From the NCBI GenBank assembly GCA_036897095.1, contig JAYMSP010002270.1:1-25200 (forward strand): DNA of 25,200 nucleotides. Reading direction: 5' to 3'. The DNA comes from Plantago elongata (lineage: Eukaryota; Streptophyta; Magnoliopsida; Lamiales; Plantaginaceae). The position numbers and the translations under genes are program-made. Each line of letters starts with the position of its first letter. Position 1 is the stretch's first letter. This document shows, one piece after another, positions 9,797-21,752 of the stretch. The notes below the pieces were generated by a model. That model saw only the letters and a list, made by a program, of their open reading frames with translations, had not been told where the DNA came from and did no database searches.

Positions 9797-12700
9797 TTAA
9801 TAATCAGCATGCTGATCGATCCTACTCTCGAGTGCAATCTTATCAACTCCTATAAACTTGTCGATTTCCTTGCCATTTTTCACAAAGAAGAAGGTTGGGA
9901 CACTGCTAACATTCCACTCAGCAGCCGCATCACCAGCCTCATCAATGTCAACTTTCAGAAAGACAGCTTTTGGATACCTCGGTGCCAAGCTTGTGTAAAA
10001 TGGAGATATGTGACGGCATGGACCACACCACGTTGCAGTGAAGTAGATAATTGCAAGCCGCTCTGCTTTTGAAGCAGCATCCAGTTTATTTTTCAATTCA
10101 CTGGCAGAGTGAATTCCCAGTATTTCTCCTGATAATCATCACATAATATAGAGAAAAGACAGATTAGACTCGTCTTCAGTGTGTCTAGGATCTTGAACAT
10201 CACAATTTAGAGAACAATTATCTGTATTCTTTGCTCCCCTTTAAGTCACTTGGATATAAGAAATCTTAACAGAAACAGAGCACATTGATGACATTGACAA
10301 TGATATGAATAGGGCTTAATCAAAGCATACCAGTCAAGCAACGTGATAATGATGTGGCAAATCAAAGACAACCCAGAATTGAAGATTCACCAATGAGTCA
10401 ATGAATATTAATGTAAAGCATGGTAAGCATAACTACTAAATCATATGCATCAATGCTAAAAATTTGTTAGAAGTGGGGATATAAACGTACCATCCTTGAA
10501 CATAGCTGCAGCTTCAGCCTGCAACAAAATCAATAGACATGGATTACTCATCAACAAGCACCAAAATCAGGAAAAGTTAAACTGAACAAGATTAGAGAGA
10601 GAAGCATCACACACAGAAACAGATACACAATGGTGTCCATAATATTTGAACACATAGTTCTCATCAAGAGAGAATAACAATCACATCATAATTCTCGAAT
10701 GATTGGACAGACGGAAGATAACATACAAATAGCCAGAATTCACTCGACTAGTCAACAGACTAGTGATTACTTATTAGGGGTGTGCATCAAATTAATCAAA
10801 TCTGGTTTCTCAGATCATTTCCAAATTCGGATCAATATAATATCAATTTGGAATCTCAGAGAACTTTGGAGCGGATAACTCCACATCAATCCTACAGCCT
10901 GAGAGATGTATTATATCCCGATTTTGATGTTTCACACTTTCACACTAAGACCTAAATTTAATAACATTCAAATACCCCCAAGATATAACACAACTAGCAA
11001 TCTTGCAAAATAGAGAAATCAAATATAAGATAGTTAAGGCTCCTTAGGGCTTAGACACAAAGTCTTGCCATGGCCTTAAAAATCTGCTGAATCTATTCCC
11101 TTACCACTAAATTCACCAATTATGAATTGAGAGTAGTTATTCCGCAACCTAAAATAGAAATAAAAATTCACATTAATTCCTCAAAAGCTCACCATGATAG
11201 GCAACCTGTGTAATGGACAATGGAGGAGAGTGAATGTGCAAAGCGAGAGTGGTTGCAGGGGACTGAGTAGATCTTTAGGAGAGTGGGTGGCTGTGCGGGG
11301 TGGGTAGCGGCAGGAAGTAGGGTTTAGTGAGAGGTCATGTGTGTGTAAATGAGGCTCAGTTGCTGAAATTGGTTGTTATATACTCCTTCCGTCCCAATCT
11401 CGACTCCCCACTTTTGTTTTTTGGTTGTCCCAATTTCAACTTCCCACACCTTAAATGTAAAAAAAATATCTCCTATTTTATTCACCTTCGGCTGCCATAC
11501 TTTTATTTACTAACCTACCTTTTGTAGAATATTTTAATTATTTATATAATTCAATCTTTAAACCCGTACCCAGACCCAGAGGAAGCTGAGTCTGGGATGG
11601 AAGGAGTAAAGGTTACTACTTACTAGTTTAGCATTTTTCTCCTTGAGTTATATACTATTTCAGCCCTATAATATTTTTCTTGGTGTTTAGTAAGATTGGA
11701 CCAGATCGGGTAAGGCCGGGGGGTTTCGAATAGATATGTGCTTAGGTCTGCAAATTACCTGCGCCTTAGCTTTACGCCTCCGTTGCTCAAGCTCAATTTT
11801 CCTCTGTTCTCTTTCTTTGCGTAAGCGTTCATACTTTCTGCGATGGTCTCCAAGTTTTCTAACATTTGGTTCCACCTGAAAATCGAAGCAAAAACCTGCT
11901 GAAGCATCTAATTTCTAAAACCCTCTCAAATTCAACTTATAAAAAAATACAGCAGTTGCAGTGAAGGCACCTAGAATCAGCATTTAACCTTTTTAAGCAG
12001 CATGCCAATCTCTTCATCATAATCCAATTTTGACGCCACATGTAAATCCTTAGCTGCCTCTTCCCATAAACCCAACATGGCCTCCGCTGCTCCTCGTGCT
12101 TTATATCCTTTGGCTGAATCAGGGTTGATCTAAAATAACACAACAATAATCACCTGGATTTATCTTTCAGGAATCACACAAATAGAAGAACGAAGACCTG
12201 ATACAGACATGAGCATACCTCTAAAGCAGCATTAGCATCTTGGATTGCTGCATTTGGTTTCATCAATTTTATAAAGGCACCAGCTAAAAATGAACAAGGG
12301 TGAAAACAAGTCATTAATAAACTAACAATTCACGCTAAACAATGTTGGTTTGTAAGATTGAGAATCACCTCTATTTGCATACAGTATAGCCGACTTTGGA
12401 TTCAGCATTATTGCATCTGTCAGATAATCGATGGCATCATTCAGCTTACCTGCTCCAATGAATAATCAAATTTTAAACAAAATTATTTTGGTTAACCATA
12501 TCTTTATCTACTGGAAGTTGGTTTTTAAAATTAAAATGTGACCAATAAATTCTTTTTTCACAATATACTTTATAAATGTAAGCTTCAAAGAATTCCAAAG
12601 ACTGTATAGTATCACTTTGCCTTCTGAAATAGCATCCATGGCTTTTGATTTTGACAATTGAGCAGCTTCCTGGGTTTCTTCCGTTACTTCAATGGAAGGG

Positions 12701-14213
12701 TCTCCCATCTATAACCATAAAGGTACATTAACGTCATATATTAGATTTATATGCCACAAGATACATTTATGATATTTCCCACTCACTCACTTTAATAGGA
12801 GGATCATTGTCAGGTTCCACAACATCTTCATTATCCAATTCGACATCGGACTCAACAATGTCATCTAAATGTTCTTCATCTTTTGTACTGCTAGAATTCT
12901 CAGCATCATATTTACCCTGCATAAAGAATCTCGGTTATTGTTGGAAAAGGAAATTTCTGTGTGCCTTAGGTAAGAGACGCTGCATTGCACATTATTCATT
13001 CAGCAATGTAAGAAAGAATAGATGAATTTAAACCTAGCAATTCATAACTTTCATTTTCAAGAATTATTTCTTAGCGTGTAGCCCCATAAAAGTTTAAGTA
13101 AACTGAAAGGTCTAAAGAGTAATTTAGATTTCCGTCGTTTTATTACAATACATGATTATGACTTGTGTTTTTATGACACAATCTCAGAACATTTGTCCAA
13201 TAAAAAATACAGTGGCGATGAAATAATGACTTGGAAAAGAGAATGATGTATCTATGTGAAATATTTCTGAGATCCAAATATCTTAATGCCATAAAGGAAC
13301 ATTAATGGACTATATATTTTGTTCTTACATTACACTTCTACTTCTAGCTGCTAGATGCTAAAAACTTCCTCAAAATAACTTGTCAAAAGTATGGAGTCTA
13401 CGACGATCATAGTTCTTCAACAATCACATCAATGAATACATGGTAACTACCACTATCACTATCTATAATGCAGCATTGTAACCTAAACAAAACTCCCACA
13501 CTCATAGCTCGCACGTGTATCACAAAGACGATATTCTCAACGGCCTAAAAGAATCTTTAAAGAATCTCGACCCAATGTTGGTCGAATGGCATCCGGACAC
13601 ATAACCCAATCAGCAACATCAGAGCCATTCACACATTTAACAAGATTCCCATGTAACAATGAGACTATACAAAATAAAAATGCAATTTTTTTTCAATTAG
13701 TTCTTTAGAACTCAGAAGTGTTATTGAACCATAACATGAGGATAATCTTCTAGTATCTAGTTCTACTGGAATTTACAACTCCATCTAGCAAATGAGGTAC
13801 TTAATCAAACAACTCAATTCCTGATCAATTCCAAATGTGCCATTTTTTGTGAAACAATAGAAGAACACAGTGGCTCAACCAATAAGTCAGGTTCGAGTCA
13901 ACTTTAGCCGTTTAAAAAAAAATACAGTGGCTCAATCAGAAACAAAACAGGAAAACAAGAAAGGGGAAATATAACTGAGCAGAAAAGAAGAGGAATTTAC
14001 CGATTCTTCGCTGTGAGGAATTTTGGCACCAAAGCTGTAAAGGAATCAAATTTCAGCAAAAAGAAGAGGAAAAAAAACAGAAAGTTAGAGAAAAAGATAA
14101 TACCTTTGAAGAAACCGGTTGAAGAAGGCGAGAGATGGATGGTGAAGTATAGAAGAGTCTTGTTTACAACGATCAATCAAAAGCTTCAGCTCCTCAATGT
14201 CTTTCGCCTCCAT
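9797..14213 (-). CDS. TDX: TPR repeat-containing thioredoxin TDX (Hip-like)
   Basis: Ten exons: 14213-14104, 14034-14001, 12916-12791, 12708-12621, 12449-12369, 12283-12219, 12129-11989, 11875-11759, 10518-10491, 10128-9797; 373 aa, close to Arabidopsis TDX (At3g17880). Residues 1-37 form the Hip-type N-terminal segment (LKLLIDRC...HHPSLAFF). An acidic linker follows (about 49-90), then TPR-type helices (about 96-215), a basic charged helix ([20 protein letters not shown], within 216-254), and a C-terminal thioredoxin domain with WCGPC (297-301; Cys298 and Cys301) and the cis-Pro segment SSVPTF. Known role: disulfide reductase and co-chaperone binding Hsp70, cycling with oligomer state under oxidative or heat stress. 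Intron 4 must use a GC donor (GAAG|gcaaag); a GT site six bases on gives a stop in the next exon. Other introns are GT-AG. Intron 8 carries a Stowaway MITE and intron 2 a SINE fragment. Confidence 0.95.
11383..11606. mobile_element. Stowaway MITE in TDX intron 8
   Basis: Terminal inverted repeats are ctccttccgtccca (left) and tgggatggaaggag (right), with one mismatch over 14 bp, and a TA duplication flanks them at 11381-11382 and 11607-11608. The 224-bp element lies in the 1240-bp intron 10519-11758, away from the splice sites. The near-perfect ends suggest a fairly recent insertion. Confidence 0.9.
13879..13923 (+). mobile_element. 5'-truncated SINE fragment in TDX intron 2
   Basis: The 45-bp insert begins with ccaataagtcaggttcgag (B-box region), ends in tagccgtttaaaaaaaaat, and matches the 3' half of the SINE at 4683-4770. 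A perfect 12-bp duplication, acagtggctcaa, flanks it (13867-13878 and 13924-13935). Truncation at the 5' end with an intact A-tail and a target-site duplication fits incomplete reverse transcription. Confidence 0.85.
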
Positions 14214-14404
14214 TTTTTCCGGCCAACAACTTTGTCTTCTTCACTTCTTCTTTATGCTCTACTTGAACTGATTGTTGTACATTCAGTACTTTGGCTTTGT
14301 GTGTTGTACATATTTTATGCTCGAATCGAGGTTTTAAGAGGGTTGTATTTTGTATATTCAGAGATGGTTATAACACGGTTTGACTGGTATCATTGAAAAG
14401 AGTA

Positions 14405-14600
14405 ACTGATTGGATAGAATTTGAATGGACTTTTTCAATTGAAATTGAATTTTTTTTAACAAAATGTTCAATTTGAGTGGGAAAATAGCCGCTCCAATCA
14501 TATGACAAACAGCCCCTAAAACACCCATAGATGAAAGTTGTTTTAGCCGAACATCAACCGAGTTTTTTGGTGGAGCAACTTTTGTAGGAGAAGGTTTTTT
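14405..14600 (-). mobile_element. MITE-like element upstream of TDX, related to 23025-23190
   Basis: Its reverse complement reads ggggctgtttgtcatatga, then cccactcaaattgaa, attttgtt, caatttcaattgaaaaa and ccattcaaattctatc. The same order of blocks occurs in the plus strand at 23025-23135. A gttcggctaaaacaacttt segment with a counterpart at 23170-23190 also belongs to it. The gggctgtttg-type end recalls hAT-like MITEs. Exact ends and target duplication were not found. Confidence 0.55.
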
Positions 14601-16082
14601 CAAGATGTATGAATAACGTGACTATGTTAAACAATGAACTTAAACATGATTGTATAGATCACATCGTGAAGAGAAACTATCAAGTCACCAACTTTATTGA
14701 ACTTCAGGCATATGTGTCGGTGGGGCGAAAAAGAAAAGAGAAGGGGTGAGGTTTCTATTGATTTTTGCCATCTCTCACAAGTCATAAATGTCCGTAATGT
14801 ATTATATATTTTCGACATATAAATGTATGCACTTTCTTATTCAACGAGAGACATGCTACTTGCTAATTTTTTTGGATCCCATATAAAATGCATTCTTAAA
14901 TCTCATGGCGTAATCCAAATGTTTACATCCAATTTGTCGCATTTTCTAGTTCACTTGCTAATTCGAACTTTGGGTTAGATGAAGTTTCGCCACCCCCAAT
15001 ACGAGTACCACCTAAGAACATTAGGAACGGACGCATTCATATGCAAGGGGCATCAATTGCTTCCCCTGAAATTCTAATATGAAATTACTAAAATACCCTT
15101 GGTAATAATATATGTTATAAAATTACCAATTTTATCTACAACTAATTCACAAAATTTAGGGGGAAATTCCAATCTTCTCAAAACACACAGGAGTTATAGA
15201 TATCTAAATTTAGTTAAAACCTCAATCTAATTTAGTTGTATAAAAAAGTTATAAAACGATGAGGGCAAAATAAAAATAAAATAAAGATTACTGGTGAATT
15301 AGATTTATGAACCTGAAGAAAATTGAGAGACTCTTCAACTTCAATCCACGTGTACTCAAGAATATCAGCACAAGTGGTAGGAAATTCTAAATTTTGACTG
15401 TCAACATAATTGGAAACTAAGAAAATAAAAAAACTGAATTGACATTAAGCTTTCTCCTCTCTGATAATACTTCAAATTTGAATGGTATTTTACGTCTAAT
15501 TGAAGTGATAATAAAGAGGAATTGTATTTGAGGTGTTAGATGGACGTAAGATGATGAGAGTAATTTGGAAGAATGATGTAGTGTGCAAGTATATTAATGA
15601 ATAATGAGTGTTGCAGAAGTAGATTTCTAAATTTTGGTTTATTAGTGATGTGTGTGACAATTGTATTTACTAGGTTATATTGAGAGTTAGTGCAAACTTT
15701 TAACTCTTTAAATATTACATATATCATCACTTTTGTTTTGTTATATTCCATTAATATTAATGCACTAAAGGATTGGTTATCTTTGAAATATCAATTTCAA
15801 CATTATATCGAATAAAAACTATTATTAGAAGTTTTAAAATATACTTTATAGTTATTTGTAAGACACTACCAATCTTTAATCTCACTACCCCTCATTAAAT
15901 TTTCTGCATGCATCCATCCCTGAAGAAGATGACTAGGGTGTAAATGGTTACACTGTATGCAGAAGCACTTTCTATGATGAAACATAGACAAAAATCCAAC
16001 ATTACAGGAACCATATTGTTACAAACTTAGAAATTGCTTCCGTAAGATTACACAATAAATCTTATCTTTCTAAGGTAACCAA

Positions 16083-16101
16083 TACTACTACTACTACTAC
16101 A
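16083..16101. repeat. (CTA)n microsatellite
   Basis: Six perfect tandem trinucleotides downstream of the JAZ gene. Confidence 0.9.
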
Positions 16102-16373
16102 ACATAACTTATAAGTTACAGCTTAGCATTTTTATACAATGTTTCAAGCAAAAAGAAGAAAAGGGTAAGGATAAATAGCCCCAACACTTAGGCGTGATCG
16201 AGATGAAATTGCAGCTGCTACAACCACGCATAAACAAAAATGGACTGATGCACATTTAGAACATTTTGGTCAATAAAGAATACAGTATATAGAGCTCAAA
16301 AGGCAAAACAGAATAGGTGTGTCTGTCTGCAATTTGTATCCAATTTATTGGCAACTTATAGCTAAATGCGCCA

Positions 16374-19300
16374 TTACTTGACGGGCTGAGCAGGACAAGA
16401 TCCCGAAGAGTTTACAGACATGCTTGTGCTAACGGCTCCAGTCACACCGCAATCTGGAGATTTCTTGTCTGTGTATGGTGATGTGCTTATTACCCTGTAA
16501 TGGAGAATGTATGGCATATTTAGATCAAAGCATATTTACACCTGGAGACTTTTGAAGCACAAATCTCTGTTTTACGTAAATTACTCTGTATGCCAAGGCC
16601 AATCATGCATATTTATGGTATTAGGGAGTTCATGAGCTAAAGATTTTACATTAAAAAGGAGAAATAGTAACATACTGAGTCTCAGCTCATGTAATCCTCT
16701 ACAAGGAACGTCCAGGTAATTCACCGAATTGATCAGTACTATGTTTTACTAATAACTAAAGAAATTTCAGTGAACCTAGGAGTTTAACATGAAATTCTGT
16801 GCATATATACGTAGTAACTGCAACTAGAAGTTACCTCTCCTTGCGCTTCTCCAAGAAACGAGCCAACGATTTTCTGCGGAACTGGGGTACAGTGTCTGCA
16901 TGAAACAAGAGAAACATGGTGAATAAATATTGTGCACGTGTAACACCTCTAATAAACAAAATCCCACAAGATCTGGTAACAAGGATTTTGGGAGAAACTA
17001 AAAGAGTACCTGATGAAAGGAATGGTTTTGCAGGAATCGATCGTATTGGATTGACACCTTTTGTAGGTTCAGATCTGTTTGAGGTAGATGCAAGAATTCC
17101 TGTTGGCCTCATGGCAGTTAAGTCGTTATTTATGCGAGAGGCATTGTGAGAAACACTGATAGGTATAGGACTAATTGGAACCGGGCTTGAACGAAGTGGT
17201 GTTGCACAATAAGGCTTGCTTACAACAAACCCGTCAAGAATGTTAGACATGGGCAAAACGGATGCTTGGACAGGAGCAGCAGGGGGCGGAGCAGTGGAAG
17301 TCACAGGTGGCCCGTTGCCAGCCAATAGCATGATTGCCTGTGCCTGCATAGAACGATGAAACAAGTTACAACTACGAACAATTAAAGTAACCAAAGAAAG
17401 ACAAACTGACGAACTACTAAAAAGTGATGCCCCACTTTCTTGTAAAAAATGGTTGGACACTATTTTAAACAGATCGCAGCAAATATAATGGAATACCTTC
17501 TCGCTCGGAATGTCATCGTATACACAGACTGACCCTCGGTAGAAGATTGTCAGCTGAGCAGGACCCTCTGAGATCTTAGTGCTAGCCCTGCACAACAACC
17601 ACCAAATTAGTTCAAGCTTATTCATTACATCTTTTATCATGAAATTATTAAACTACAGTGTATATAGCTCATACTTCAAATCGGTAGACCCAACAAGAGG
17701 TCCACTAGACCGCGTAGCTGGGACAGAACTTGTCATTGCAACTCCAGAAAGATGTGATGGCCTTAGAGAACCAATCAGATTCTGTGTAGATGTAGCAGCA
17801 AACGAGTTGTGAACCATAGAGCTTGATGCTGGGGAACCATTGACCTGGCGATTAACGTTGTAAGTATCAAAGGGCTTTAGTGGATAGGTAGTCGCCGAGT
17901 AGCGACCCCCACGTTGCATTTCAGGAACAGTGTTTTGCTGAATAATGGAATAGAACATCAATTATAGGTGACTGAAAATAATACCAAGTAAGTTATTTCA
18001 TGAATTTTGTTCCTTTTTTCTCCCTATTCTGAATTTGATGCTGCAAAAGAGCTTAAACTGATTATTGTTGGAACCAACTAGTACTCCTATCTACACTTCC
18101 CAAAAACAACCAAACTCCCTTCATGTCACTTATATGTTCTTGCTAATGTTCCAGTATACATAGCATTAACCTATTGCAAACAGTCACATAATAAATCCTT
18201 AAAGAATAGCACTACGACCAACCTGTGTGAGTCCATGGTACAACTTCTGATTGGCATCCGATGTTGTTATAGTCACCAATCCAGTCGACGCAAGTGATTC
18301 AAAACCAGTCTTTGGCTTATCCTCCCTGGCACCCTGGAAAGTCATGATCTGAGCTACAGCAGAAGCCTTATTCGGGAACGACCACTGCATCGCTGTACTC
18401 CTAACCGGCTCTAAGGAATTGAAACACAATAGAAAACAAAGCACACTCAATCAAATCTATCTCAAGAACAACTCCCAATCCGGTAAAACAGCATTTGCCA
18501 AATAAACTAGAAGCGCAGTAAATAGTTTGTGCAATAGGTAAAAAGTTAACAAGAGTCCAACTAAAGAACTCAAAGTAAAGGCCAGGCCAGCTGTAAAAGC
18601 TTCTGAACAAGTACATCAGCTAAGCTAAACTAAACTAAACTAAACTAAACTAAACTATTCAGGGTTGAGCATCTCATGCACAAAATAAATACTGCAATGA
18701 TTGTCCTACTAATCAATCTAACAAGAAGCAAAGAATATGAATAAAATTAATCTGGTCAACATAGACAACCTAAGAAAAGAAAGAAGACATTAAACAATTG
18801 GCAACAAAAGGAAAAACAATACTTTATTCCAAGAATCAATAATTAATGAATTTCGCCTCCTGTCGTGGTAGAAGAATAAGATAATAGACGTGGGGTGGTG
18901 TATTCTTGGAAGGCTCAACACATTTTCAAAGTTAAAGATGCCGACTTTATAATAAAATAATCCACTAAAAAAATGAGGTGCATGTTATCTTAGCTTTTGC
19001 ACAATCTAACAGAGGCAAGAAACACGGAATATAATATTAAATTCCAACTACTATGCAAAGTAGTCATGTTTGCATTACTTCCATTACACTTCAATAAAAA
19101 TATAATACTAACACTCCACATTTTATAACAACACTATTATCATTCTTATCATTCTTCACTATAAAGTTGAAAGGTTCTCAGAAAACGATGCTGCTCCACC
19201 CGTGCTTAAAAGATAAACCGCTCCGCCTAAACAACGGGCTCAACATTAAATAATCAACAACTACCATACGAGTTTGTGTGCCGAACTTTTACACCGAAAT

Positions 19301-20117
19301 GATCCTACAATTACCTTGTGTAAAATTGATTCCCCTTGTAACATAACCAACCAGTTTGGCACTAGTTTTGTCAGTTAAGTGCGAACCAAACCAGTTTTAC
19401 ACTTACCGAAAAGTCGAAAACTAATCCGTGTAAAATGGTTGACAATATTCTACTATCGATATAACTAGAGAGTACTAAGGTTAGTTAGAGTTCACCACGT
19501 GCAAAATCTTATGGTACAATTTGAATTCTAGTGTTTTTTTTGGGGATAGATGGAGTTTCATATGTACTATCAATCCGGTTGAGTATTTGATAAAGTCTCC
19601 GTTTTTTTATTAATTCCAGCTCAAATCAAGGTGCATAAAAGGTATTATAACGAATTAATAAAGGTGAAAACTGAAAACAAGAACATTTATGAACTTGGGT
19701 TCATAAATCATGCAAAAAGGAAGAGTCTTGGAACAGACCCATTTCTAGTTTTGGCTTCTCTGATCTACCAAACACTAAATCAAAGTTTTTAAACAAGACT
19801 TCAAAGTAAAGAAAGCTGTAATAATTTCCAATCTAACAGATTCACAAGCTAAGCACAAAAGATCGAGTCTTTAATTCTTTATGCAGTATGTATTCTTACA
19901 AGTTACTAAAATTTACAGACACTACCCCTAATAAGCAAAGACTCAAACTTTACTACTCCTAATAAGCAAAGATTCAAACTTTAAGAAGAAGAAGAGTAGA
20001 AAATGAAGCAAGAAACAGAAGATATGGAGTGGAAGTATAATTACCAGCATCATAGATTTCATCAGGAGATTCTTCTTTGACAGTGACAGGTTGTAAGCCC
20101 ATGAAATCTCTCTCCAT
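16374..20117 (-). CDS. JAZ3: JAZ/TIFY repressor of jasmonate signalling, JAZ3/4/9 clade
   Basis: Seven exons: 20117-20045, 18410-18223, 17937-17675, 17587-17497, 17343-17010, 16895-16835, 16494-16374, all GT-AG; 376 aa. The N-terminus MERDFMGL and a following VTVKEE are typical of the JAZ3/JAZ4/JAZ9 (TIFY6) group. The ZIM domain starts about residue 184 with an intact TIFYRG (188-193). The Jas motif spans about 319-344, SLARFLEKRKERVISTSPY, and fits SLX2FX2KRX2RX5PY exactly. Known role: nuclear repressor that binds MYC2-type factors, recruits NINJA/TOPLESS through the ZIM domain, and is degraded through COI1 when jasmonoyl-isoleucine is present. The conserved Jas intron (16495-16834) splits the motif after KRKE. 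Intron 1 is long (1634 bp). Which of the three clade members this is cannot be decided from one sequence. Confidence 0.94.
18620..18656. repeat. (TAAAC)n microsatellite in JAZ intron 1
   Basis: About seven tandem pentanucleotide units (taaac) lie within the intron 18411-20044. The rest of that intron is AT-rich without a recognised element. Confidence 0.9.
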
Positions 20118-20342
20118 GTGTACAAAAGATGCAATCTTTGGTGAAATTGATTGGATTTAGCAGCTCCAAGTCCAAGTATCACAGATTGTGAGAAGAAAAA
20201 AGAAGAGAAGAGAAGAAGAAGAAGCAAATGGAGAGAAGAAGAAAGAGAGATGAGATTGGATTTTATATTTGCTTTATTAATAGGGGTGTGTGTGTGTGCG
20301 CATCTTCTACTGTGCGACACGACTTCTTATTTCAATATTTAA
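20118..20342 (-). promoter_or_regulatory. JAZ 5' leader and core promoter
   Basis: On the minus strand a TATAAAA (plus coordinates 20261-20267) lies about 145 bp before the ATG. It is followed by a pyrimidine-rich leader of CTT/CT repeats (about 20190-20260), common in plant 5' leaders. A short GT-repeat at 20283-20300 lies just upstream of the TATA box. Confidence 0.65.
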
Positions 20343-20754
20343 CATTTTCCTCGTGACAAATTAATCCACATACTATTTCCGGTACGGGGTCCCAATTCAA
20401 CTTCTCGTATGTATGAATACAAGTTTTTATGCTACTTTTATTTTAAAACTCATTAATTTTACTTCGATTCAATTCAATTCATCTTTACGCTGAGTTGTTT
20501 TTATACTATCATTTAATTCAACTGAGTATAATCATATTCAGTTATGCTCTGTTGATTAGTACCGTTCAGTTATATTCTGACGAATAGAATAAAACCTTAA
20601 TAATAAATAGAGATGAATCACAATAAAGTAGACGGAATTAAATAAAATATGAAATTTCTCGTTAAAATAAAAAGGCAGTGGCGAAAGTATAATATAAAAT
20701 TTTCATTTATCGAATGCAAGTTCAAATAATTGTCAAACTAGAATGGTGTGTTAA
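20343..20754. other. JAZ upstream region, no element recognised
   Basis: AT-rich sequence with no open frame of interest. It probably includes distal promoter sequence of the JAZ gene. I see no mobile element here. Confidence 0.7.
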
Positions 20755-20863
20755 TGTCATTTGAATTGACAACGAAATGCAGCTTAATTGGTAAGACACT
20801 TCACCTTCAACTAATAGGCCAGAGGTTCGAGATAACCTTTACCCGTTTGAAAAAAAAAAAAAT
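20755..20863 (+). mobile_element. SINE copy 1 with its target duplication (109-bp unit)
   Basis: tgtcatttgaattgac (20755-20770) precedes a SINE (20771-20863). The SINE has an A box-like cagcttaattgg, the family segment gtaagacacttcacc, a B box-like gaggttcgag, the tail acccgtttg and a 12-base A-run. The flanking 16-mer recurs at 20864-20879, directly after the A-run, as expected of a target-site duplication. Confidence 0.85.
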
Positions 20864-20957
20864 TGTCATTTGAATTGACAATGAAATGCAGCTTAATTGG
20901 TAAGACACTTCACCTCCAACTAATAGGTCAGAGGTTCGATATAACCTTTACCCGTTT
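20864..20957 (+). mobile_element. SINE copy 2, tandem duplicate of copy 1
   Basis: It repeats the 109-bp unit, including the preceding 16-mer, with about four substitutions and a shorter, impure A-tail (aaaagaaaa). Because flank and element are copied together, this is more likely a tandem duplication by unequal exchange than a second independent insertion. Confidence 0.85.
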
Positions 20958-21752
20958 GAAAAGAAAATTTGTTGTTTGGATTAAATTATTGGACTTTTGA
21001 CATGAAATTGGAAGTGAATCAGGATTATCTCAATTCTAGTTGTTTTTTTTTTGTGTGTACAAAAACAACACAACAGTTCAATTCGAGATAATTTCACTTC
21101 AATTTTATATCAAATATTTCATTTTATATGGCATATTGATATTATTATAGAGCGATGTGTCTATTAAACTATTGTTATTGAATAAAATATTAAATTCCTG
21201 CTGGTTGTTAGCACATAATGCAAGCTCTACATATGAACGTGGAGGGTAGGAGAACCGTGCGAGAACGTATACAAGGACTTATTTATTTTAGTGAAATTAT
21301 TATCTGTGGGTACAAGTTTGTTTTTTATTACATTGAGTTGGGTCATCCTCTCACATGTTGTTATTAATTTCATTTGGGGTCAATGTGTACAAGTCAAATT
21401 AGTTATGTATTAGAGTGTGTGAAGGATGGCATCTAAAATATGAAAGTTGTGCGTCACCTAGAGCATCAGCATGGTTTATAAAATTGATTAATGTTGATTA
21501 GTGCATTGCATATTGATCATATTTAGAATTAATGGTATATAGTATATGATTAAAATGATGTGTTTACAAAGTCGTATTGAAGAATGAATTGATGATATGA
21601 TACCTCAACAACTCCTCAAATTATCCATACACTCAACAAGATAATAACCATAAAACTATATTTACAGGTTATTATTGATAAGTTATGATATTGCATTTGT
21701 TTGAGAACATTAGAATTATCAAATTTGAAAAATATGTATTTCGTTAATAATA
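20958..21752. other. AT-rich intergenic stretch, nothing recognised
   Basis: No coding sequence or complete element was found. A gagcatcagcatgg at about 21463-21476 resembles the end of PIF/Harbinger MITEs (gagcatcc-caatgg), but I found no matching partner end. Confidence 0.6.

Larger units (their letters stand above)
14214..16373. other. Intergenic region between TDX (5' side) and JAZ (3' side)
   Basis: This stretch holds the TDX promoter and the JAZ 3' flank. A MITE-like segment occupies about 14405-14600. The rest is AT-rich with short open frames only, none with recognisable protein similarity. A tttatt at 16344-16349 would be an AATAAA polyadenylation signal for JAZ on the minus strand, about 25 bp after its stop. 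A CACGTG G-box lies at 15347-15352. The aaggggcatcaattgcttcccct stretch near 15042-15065 looks transposon-derived but I cannot place it. Confidence 0.7.

Noticed and set aside
12591-12620. GT donor after ISEGK in TDX exon 4
   Set aside because: Splicing there puts the next exon out of phase with an immediate stop, whereas the GC donor restores the family sequence.
20151-20342. 63-codon open frame (+) over the JAZ leader
   Set aside because: It is antisense to a CT-rich leader and encodes low-complexity Lys/Arg/Glu sequence.
20755-20957. CRISPR-like repeat pair
   Set aside because: Only two units, the whole unit is conserved, there are no spacers, and the genome is a plant's. It is a duplicated SINE.
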